DNA from: Tillandsia leiboldiana
Taxonomy: Eukaryota; Streptophyta; Magnoliopsida; Poales; Bromeliaceae
DNA length: 64,000 nucleotides
Assembly: GCA_029204045.2 (NCBI GenBank)
Contig: CM055072.1
Location: 6,670,682 to 6,734,681 of the forward strand
Direction of reading: 5' to 3'
Below are positions 57,361-64,000 of the stretch, piece by piece (the stretch's first letter is position 1; each line of letters begins with the position of its first letter). The notes below the pieces were generated by a model. That model was not told the DNA's origin and made no database searches. It saw nothing but the letters and a program-made list of their open reading frames with translations. Made by a program: the position numbers and the translations under genes.

Positions 57361-58767
57361 TTATGCAGAGTCGTCGGAGCTGATACACCCAAGCTTCTGA
57401 AACATTTTCTTGATCCTTTTGTTCATAGAAGCTTGTTCCTTCTTAACTTCTTTGATATCCTCTCTCATTTCAGCGAAATCAGTAGCCATGCGTTCTTGCT
57501 CGTTTGAGAGTCGCTGTTGTTCCTTAAAGATTGAGCTAACCGACGCATCGTCATCAGACGTTGATGGAGGTGCTGGTTGTGCTGCCGGTGTAGAGGTTGT
57601 TGCTTGTTGTTGTTGAGCTCGTTGGCGGTGAGGAGGTATTATGGGATCATCTAGCTTCGTCGAGAGAGACTTCACAATTGTTGTCTCATTAATGGTGCCC
57701 AAACTGTACATGTAAGAGCTTGCGCTCGTATCGACTTTATACTTTTTGAGGATGCGCATGATTATCATTGGGTATGGTAGTCTCTCTGTGGGGTGAGAGT
57801 GTTCCACATACCGCGCCATCCTTGACCAAATGAGATAAGGAATATTCAAGTTTGCTCCCATCAATGCGGCCGGGTTTCCAAGAAGATAAAGGTATAACAT
57901 TCTGTCCCATCGAAGAACCTTCGTATTCATGTTGGGAAGAATGTTGTAGCAGACAATGAAGTTTATATACCGATACTCTGGTCGAAGCTCTTTAGAGAAA
58001 ACAGAATTTCCGGTCGACCGAGTATTTGGAAGACATATTCCATTAACTACAACTCTCCAGGGGTTGTCGTTGAAGCTTTGAGTTTTTAGGTAATGGAGTC
58101 CATCAGCTCTGGCTGTCATACCTAGCACAACTCCAATCAGCTGGGGCGTGACTTTGATTTTGATATTTTTAACCAAAGTGTGAAATTCTCGACGTCCATC
58201 CTCGTGATCAATCAGACTTGCAGCGTTCTGATAAAACATTCGAACTGAGTGTGGACAGTACCCAGTAGTCTCAGGGAAGTTGCAAATTTGAGCAAGACCA
58301 ACTTGGTCAAACAAAGTCCCAAAGACTGCAGATCGTTCCTTCATTGGTTTGACATTGACATGTCTCTCGCCAATGCATTCCCTCTTCTCAAAATCCTTGA
58401 TTCTTTCGGAGCTGATGAAGTCTTGTGGAGGAGGCTGCCTAGCAACTGGTTCCTCAATGGTAATTCCCTGAGCACTGCCTCTTTTTCTTGCACCGGTTTT
58501 TCTTTTTGTTCCAATTGGACTTGGTTCCATAGGGGCTTTTCCTTTTTCAGCTGCAGTAGGCTTTGAAGCTTCAGCAGTTGCTTTCCCTTTGGAGACAATG
58601 GGAGCAGCTTGCTCGATTTCGATGTTATCCCAGTCGATCGACTCCGTCTCTGATTCAGTGTCGGAATCATCCTTGGTCTTCTTCGCTTTCTTAGCCTTCT
58701 TAGGCTTGACAGTATCCTTGGTATGAACCATGGCAGCAAGTAGGAAAATAATCCAAGTGATCACCAT
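57361..58767 (-). CDS. Env-like ORF of Sirevirus type, 468 residues
   Basis: It lies after pol and before the 3' LTR on the same strand, the position of the env-like gene of Sireviruses. The N-terminus MVITWIIFLLAAMVH could be a membrane segment or signal, but a second Met (58731) would remove it. Residues about 20-130 are basic and low complexity (KKAKKAKK, acidic DSDTESETES). The middle (about 150-380) is a folded-looking region with CPHSVRMFYQN, VTPQLIGVVLGM and RYINFIVCYNILPN, resembling the 'putative plant transposon protein' domain of retrotransposon ORFs. A Gln/Pro/Ala-rich linker precedes a C-terminal coiled coil (about 425-460, EQERMATDFAEMREDIKEV). The frame is intact although the same element's pol is broken. 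Function in plants is unknown, and similarity to true envelope proteins is not shown. Confidence 0.72.
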   Translation of the reverse strand: MVITWIIFLLAAMVHTKDTVKPKKAKKAKKTKDDSDTESETESIDWDNIEIEQAAPIVSKGKATAEASKPTAAEKGKAPMEPSPIGTKRKTGARKRGSAQGITIEEPVARQPPPQDFISSERIKDFEKRECIGERHVNVKPMKERSAVFGTLFDQVGLAQICNFPETTGYCPHSVRMFYQNAASLIDHEDGRREFHTLVKNIKIKVTPQLIGVVLGMTARADGLHYLKTQSFNDNPWRVVVNGICLPNTRSTGNSVFSKELRPEYRYINFIVCYNILPNMNTKVLRWDRMLYLYLLGNPAALMGANLNIPYLIWSRMARYVEHSHPTERLPYPMIIMRILKKYKVDTSASSYMYSLGTINETTIVKSLSTKLDDPIIPPHRQRAQQQQATTSTPAAQPAPPSTSDDDASVSSIFKEQQRLSNEQERMATDFAEMREDIKEVKKEQASMNKRIKKMFQKLGCISSDDSA

Positions 58768-60345
58768 TTTGATTGCTAGTGAAAAATGTATCCTGTGAAG
58801 ACCAACTCAAGAACACATGATAAATTGTTAATTTTCAAAGATTTGAAAAAATTGTACCCAAACAATCATAATCATGTAGAGAGACTAAGAATCAAATTAG
58901 TTTTGCAAAATGACTTTTAAAAATAGATCAATTGCATGATTTTCGAAAATCCTTATTATATGCCCTAAACCCGAAATTTTAGAAATCGAAGCCTAAAAAT
59001 CCGTTTAACTTGGGAATACCAAGCATATAATCAAAACTAATCTACCCAGAGTTCTTATTTCAAAAGAAATTTGATCAAAAACCATCCACAAACGAAATCG
59101 ATCCAAGAAATTCATCACGTTTGAGGAGGAAAAAGAAAAAACGGTGAAAAACCGAGATTTTGATCAATAAAACTTACTTGTATTCGAAGAACTTGAGTTT
59201 GGAAAGCTCCAAGGTGCAATATTTCTAGAGAGAGAGGCTCTAGAGACTTGAGAACAAAAGATTAAGGTAAAAGAAATCAAAACCCTCTTGTTCTTATTAA
59301 AACCCTAGCCGTGATCCGGATCGGATCGAGATTTCGATCCGGATCGGCCAGCCGCAGGAAGGAGCCTGCGTTCGGGATCCGGATCACCTTGCCCGATCCG
59401 GATCGGCTCCAACTTTTTCTTCAGAAAAATTTCAGAGAAATTCAAGAAAAACCAGAAAAAGTATGTAAGCACAATCGTGTATCAACTTTAAACAAAAATC
59501 ATCGTTTCATACAACAAGAATTAGATTATGCCAAATCTATCAATAATATCTAAAAATGAAACGAGAATTTACAAGAATTAAATCCCTTAAAGTTGAACAC
59601 CTTCAATTACATCTAACTTGATCTTATGAGTAATGCCTTTATCAAATCATCAATTCAGTAAAGAAAATGAAATACAAAGATCAATAGATGTTTGAAATCC
59701 CAAATATAGTAGATAATGTATCTAGACAATCTGTTGAAGAGAGTGGCTCTTTGAGCATCTTTCTTTAAAAACCCACCTTATACCAACCTTGAAATTTGAC
59801 GGAGTCAAGTATTTCAACATGCATTTTACTTAATCAAAAATTGAACAACCATGCTTGGTATACATGTGGTAGCTGCACACAAAACTCGGACGACCGAGGT
59901 GGTAGCTCTTTCCTCCATGTGGTGGTAGTTTAATTTCACACTCCTCATTGGGATGTAACTCTTTCCACATCTTTTGAGCATTTTCCATTTCTTTGACTCC
60001 CCCTCAATTGGCTATCAATTATTTAAGATATAAAGTATTCAACCAAAAATTGATCTCGATTTCATACTCGACTAAGCAGTCAAATAAGATAATGACTATA
60101 CCAAGAGATCATTGAGAGAGAAATTGACTTTGATCACTCAGAAGATGATTTAATTAACATAAATGATCATTGCAACCGTGAAATATTATGATGGCAAAAG
60201 CATAATAAATTTCTAAATGTGCGAAAAGATGCAATTAAAGTCAATTATGATCTATGCTCAAATAATGTCCTATGTACAAACATAGATAAAGAACAAAACA
60301 AAACAAAAACAAAATCTATCCTAAGCAAAGGTTTCAAAAAGAAGT
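58768..60345 (-). other. Spacer between pol and env-like ORF
   Basis: AT-rich and non-coding. It holds four GATCCGGATC palindromes (59313-59404) like those of the LTR. A block at 59740-59965 is shared with the region after gag in the gag-only element (35100-35400). Confidence 0.7.
59313..59404 (-). promoter_or_regulatory. LTR-type palindrome cluster inside the element
   Basis: GATCCGGATC starts at 59313, 59336, 59376 and 59395. On the minus strand they are followed by GGCTAGGGTTTTAATAAG, which mirrors the LTR order of palindromes, then AGGGTTT and a TATA-like stretch. The env-like ATG is about 550 bp downstream. A promoter role is inferred. Confidence 0.5.
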
Positions 60346-62290
60346 TTATTTCAAGGAAAGCATTCCAATTGCTTTTCGCAAATGAATAAAACGTTTTTGA
60401 TCCAAAGGTTTTGTTAGAATGTCAGCTAATTGATCCTCAGTTGAAATATATGAAAGTTGAAGAGTATTTGATTCAACTAGCTCTCTAAGAAAATGATATC
60501 TAAGTTCAATATGTTTTATTCTAGAGTGCAACACAGGGTTTTTAGAAATGTTAATTGCACTTGTGTTGTCACAAAGAATTGTTACCGAAGATGCTGAAAT
60601 CCGGAAGTCGCTCAATACGCTTTTCATCCAAATGAGTTGAGTTGAACAACTTCCAGCTGAAATGTATTCCGCTTCGGCAGTCGAGAGTGCTATGCAATTC
60701 TGCTTTTTACTGTGCCATGCAACAAGGCAATGGCCAAGATAGAAGCATGCACCACTCGTGCTTTTCCGATCATCCACTGATCCTGCCCAATCGGCATCTG
60801 AGTATCCAACAATATCCAAACTTGTTCCCATAGGATACCAAATTCCGAAATTAATTGATCCTTTGACGTACCGGATGATCCTTTTCACCGCTTTCAGGTG
60901 AACCTCCTTTGGTGCTGATTGATATCTCGCGCAAATCCCAACACTAAAGGATATATCCGGGCGACTAGCCGTGAGGTAAAGTAGACTTCCAATCATACTT
61001 CGATACAGTTTCTCGTCTACATTCTCACTTTGTGATTCACTTCCAAGTCCCTTGTGGCTAGTTCCCATTGGAGTCGGAAAATCCTTCGAATTTTCAAGAT
61101 CAAACTTTTTAACCAACTCCATTGCATACTTGGATTGACTCAAGTGAATACCTTCATCATTTTGTTTAATTTGCAATCCAAGGAAATAAGTCAATTCGCC
61201 CATCATGGACATCTCAAATTCGCTTTCCATGGTCTCCGCGAATTTAGAAGCATCATTATCTCTTGTTGCGCCAAATACAATGTCATCGACATAGATTTGT
61301 GCTACAATGAAATTGCTTTGATAATGCTTCACAAAGAGAGTCCTGTCAGCTCCCCCTCGAGTATAGCCCTTCTCCAAAAGGTGCTTTGTCAACCTTTCGT
61401 ACCATGCTCGCGGTGCTTGTTTCAGACCGTAAAGAGCCTTTTTCAAACGAAAAACATGGTTAGGTTGTTTATGGTCCACAAAACCTTTCGGTTGAGCCAC
61501 ATAAACTTCCTCATTTAAAAACCCATTTAGAAACGCGCTCTTAACGTCCATTTGAAATAATTTGATTTTAAAATGACAAGCAATAGCAAATAGTATACGA
61601 ATGGACTCGAGTCTAGCTACAGGGGCGAATGTTTCATCAAAGTCTATACCTTCTACTTGAGAGTAGCCTTGAGCAACTAATCGTGCCTTGTTCCTGATGA
61701 TAGTACCATCCTCATTTTTGTTGTTCTTGAAAATCCATTTGGTACCTATCACATTATGTTGCTTTGGATGCTTCGTTAATTCCCAGACTTTGTTTCGCTC
61801 AAATTGATGGAGCTCTTCCTGCATTGCTTTAATCCAGTAGTCATCCTGAAGAGCTTCATCTACGTTCTTTGGTTCGATTAAAGATACGTAGCAAGCGAAT
61901 CCACAAACCAACTGCCTCCGAGTTCTAACTCCTTCTTGTGGATCTCCAATGATGTTTGATTCAGGATGATCCTTGGAGATTCGTAGCGTTTGTTGAAACG
62001 GAGTACTCGGAGGTATATGAGATGATTCCTGCACATCAGATAAACTTGAAGAACCATTAGATGCATCATTAATATTGGAAGTATTATCATGAGAAGATGC
62101 ACTTACAGGAGTATCATGATCTAGAGAGATATCGAGGGTAGATTTTTCAGATGCAAAGTGAAAAGCTTCATCTACTTTAACATTTATAGATTCTACAATC
62201 GTTTTAGATTCGATGTTAAAAACTCGATATGCTCTGCTATTTGTAGAATAACCCAAAAGATCCTTCGTCACTTCGAGAGTCAAACTTTCC
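60346..62290 (-). pseudogene. Ty1/copia reverse transcriptase and RNase H
   Basis: A long open frame of about 645 residues. It starts in the integrase-RT linker (LGYSTNSRAYRVFN). Then come DEALQDDYWIKAMQEEL, WIFKNNKNEDG, FAPVARLESIRILFAIA, QMDVKSAFLNGFLNEEVYV and the catalytic QIYVDDIVFGAT. RNase H follows with YSDADWAGSVDDRKSTSG, ALSTAEAEYISAGSC and LADILTKPL, ending at the stop after MLSLK. The sequence is of Sirevirus type. All main motifs are present, but two small indels near 62270-62310 separate it from integrase, and no ATG opens it, so I treat it as a broken part of pol. Confidence 0.9.
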
Positions 62291-62838
62291 AAGATTTTTC
62301 ACGGTCACGTAAAATGTGACATCGACTCCCGAAGATACGAAAGTATTTGATACCCGGTTTTCTACTAAACCACAACTCATATGGTGTATTTAAAGTTCCT
62401 GGGCGCAAATACACTCGATTAATGACATAGACAGCGGTGTTCACAGCTTCAGCCCAAAAATGTAGCGGTAAATTCCGGCTATGAAGCATCACACGCACCA
62501 TCTCTTGAACAACCCTGTTTTTGCGCTCAACAACACCATTCTGCTGAGAATTCATGTTTTATGCCGTTGGAAGTGCAAAAATCAATGAATTTGGAATTTA
62601 TGAATTCTCCACCTCTATCACTCCTAACACGAATGATCTTTTCATTCTTTTCAATCATAATACGATGGCAAATCTCATGAAAAGAATCAAACGTATCAGC
62701 TTTCTCTTTTAAAAATGCTACCCAAGAAAACCTAGAGAAATCATCAACCAAAAAGAAAATATACCATTTACCTCCCAAAGATGGTTGACGGGTCGGCCAA
62801 AAGAAAGGAAAAAATAGTCTACATAAACTACACAACAT
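62291..62838 (-). pseudogene. Ty1/copia integrase fragment, two frames
   Basis: The first segment (62555-62838) reads SLGGKWYIFFLVDDFSRFSWV with the first core Asp, then RVRSDRGGEFINSKF with the second, and HEFSA. A short deletion near 62550 shifts frame. The second segment (62280-62555) reads QQNGVVERKNRVVQEM with the catalytic Glu, HFWAEAVNTAVYVINR and FRIFGSRCH. The N-terminal HHCC zinc domain and everything before it are missing, because the fragment adjoins the gag stop within about 20 bp. Confidence 0.88.
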
Positions 62839-62853
62839 TTAATCGTAGAACGA

Positions 62854-64000
62854 TTAAAGACAAGGAAGAATTTCACCTTTGCATACCCAAACCTTTTGAG
62901 TTTTGGAGTATGTCAGCAATGGTTGAGAAATTTTCCTTGATGAAGACGTTTTGTCTGATTGATCTTTTTCTTTTGTCATCGTCTTGTTTGGAGTACTACC
63001 AACGTTCTTTTCTTTTGAAAAATCCTTCTTTGAATTCCGGGGAGTGAACTTATTGGTAGCAGTTGCAAGATGTGGTTGATTTGATCTTTGAGCTCCAATC
63101 TTGCAATTTCTTTCAATGTGCCCTGCAAAATTACAACGAAAACATACCTTTGTGCTTGACGATTCCGAAGAGGATGAAGTAGGCTTGTTGTCATTGGTTG
63201 TCGTGAATTCCGGTGTCGGAGGAGGAGATACCGACTGAGGCACAAAGACTGTCCCAACCGAACTAAAATTGTCTTCAGTTCGATTGTATCCGAGGCCGAA
63301 CTTGTTTGTTTGACCAAGACCAAGAAGTTTATCCAACTTACTCCTTCCAGAAGAAAATTGCTGTAAGTCATCATTGAGTTGACAAATGGTCTCTGTCATT
63401 TCCAGGTTATCCTGTCGAGCCTCGTTGTAGAGCTTTGAGAAGTGATCCGCTTTATCCACCAGTTTTGTATGTTCCTTCTCAAAAAGCTCATTGGACTCTT
63501 GAAGGGAAACATTTACTTTTATCAGATTTTCCCTTTCCACTTCAAGAGCGTTTGAGAGAGAAGTTGCTCTTTTTGCTTCTTCTTCGAGATCATGCACTCT
63601 CCCTCTCAAACTCTTGTTTTGCTTAGCCACTTTCTTTGAATCCCTCAAAAGTCTGTGGTAGGCTAAAGCAAAATCTTCACCTTCCGAATCATCCGATTCG
63701 TTGTCCGTTGCAATCTTTTCAACAGTGGAGTTGGACAACGACTCGGATGTACTTGCCATAAAGCACATGAAGGGTGAAGATATGGACGCGTGGAATGCCG
63801 TGGAGCTCTTTTCTTCATCACTTGAAGACGACTCATTTGACGTTGAGTTGTCATCCCAAGTGACGACTTGCATCGCCTTCTTCTTTGCCGGATACTTGTT
63901 GGGACACTCCGTTGCAATGTGGCCGTAGCCTCGACATTTGAAGCATTGTAGTTGTCCCTCTGAACTTTTATTATCCTTTGAAAAGTTCTCTTGCTTTCTT
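62854..64000 (-). pseudogene. Sirevirus Gag C-terminal part, continuing past the window edge
   Basis: Open on the minus strand from the window edge to a stop at 62854. Zinc knuckle 1 (CFKCRGYGHIATEC) is near 63910-63960. After it come VVTWDDNSTSNESS, an acidic stretch, a long coiled coil (about 63390-63680), and LGLGQTNKFGLGYNR. Zinc knuckle 2 follows (CFRCNFAGHIERNC, about 63105-63150), then the end VWVCKGEILPCL. Same order as the plus-strand Gag at 32739-34700. The visible part is unbroken, but protease does not follow. I label it pseudogene because the element has lost protease and the integrase N-terminus; gag itself may be intact. Confidence 0.85.

Noticed and set aside
63435..63928. Plus-strand open frames over the Sirevirus gag
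   Set aside because: Antisense shadows of the minus-strand gag coiled-coil region.
1..64000. tRNA, rRNA or snRNA genes
   Set aside because: I found no cloverleaf or rRNA-like sequence. The tRNA-like matches are retrotransposon primer binding sites only.

Overview
This is a plant nuclear window, probably monocot: the one cellular gene reads most like monocot mitochondrial ATP synthase gamma and has nine exons. It sits at the left end (2310-9572, + strand), and its exon phases join into an uninterrupted 325-residue protein. Its upstream region and introns carry four short terminal-inverted-repeat transposons, three of them with clear target-site duplications (TSDs). From about 10.4 to 13.3 kb the sequence is AT-rich intergenic DNA with a fifth such element, microsatellites and a CATTCACGC-type minisatellite.

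From about 13.8 kb to the right edge everything recognisable is nested LTR retrotransposon. Two lineages dominate. The first is a Ty3/gypsy family (reverse transcriptase of Del/Tekay chromovirus type) with unusually long LTRs of about 3.4-4.3 kb. It is present as two solo LTRs with perfect 5-bp TSDs (13811-17197, TSD GTGGC; 25990-30273, TSD CATAG), as a decayed minus-strand gag-pol (about 18930-23362), as a tandem LTR-internal-LTR-internal-LTR array (38849-51738), and as two places where LTR pieces lie head to head in inverted orientation. The second is a Ty1/copia Sirevirus-like group with LTRs of about 1.3-1.4 kb. It is present as one complete, very young gag-only element (31309-37712, TSD ACGCT, LTRs nearly identical), two solo LTRs (41388-42704, TSD CATAC; 48778-50128, TSD CCAGA), and a minus-strand element running off the right edge (55365-64000) with 3' LTR, an intact env-like ORF, a reverse transcriptase/RNase H ORF, a truncated integrase and part of gag.

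The insertion order can be partly read from the junctions. Sirevirus solo LTRs sit inside the gypsy array, the young gag-only element interrupts an older LTR-like sequence, and solo LTR 2 sits inside the end of another copy of its own family. No pol in the window is intact. The gag-only element keeps LTRs, primer binding site (PBS), gag and polypurine tract (PPT), so it would need pol in trans.

The most unusual signal is in the Sirevirus LTRs. All five copies carry, 3' of the TATA box, an array of five to eight short hairpins. The 8-base loop (GTGGATTC) is nearly constant while the stems differ and stay complementary, including wobble pairs. Upstream of the TATA box lies a second array of the palindrome GATCCGGATC, and four more copies of that palindrome occur inside the minus-strand element upstream of the env-like ORF. 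No tRNA, rRNA, CRISPR or other cellular gene was recognised.
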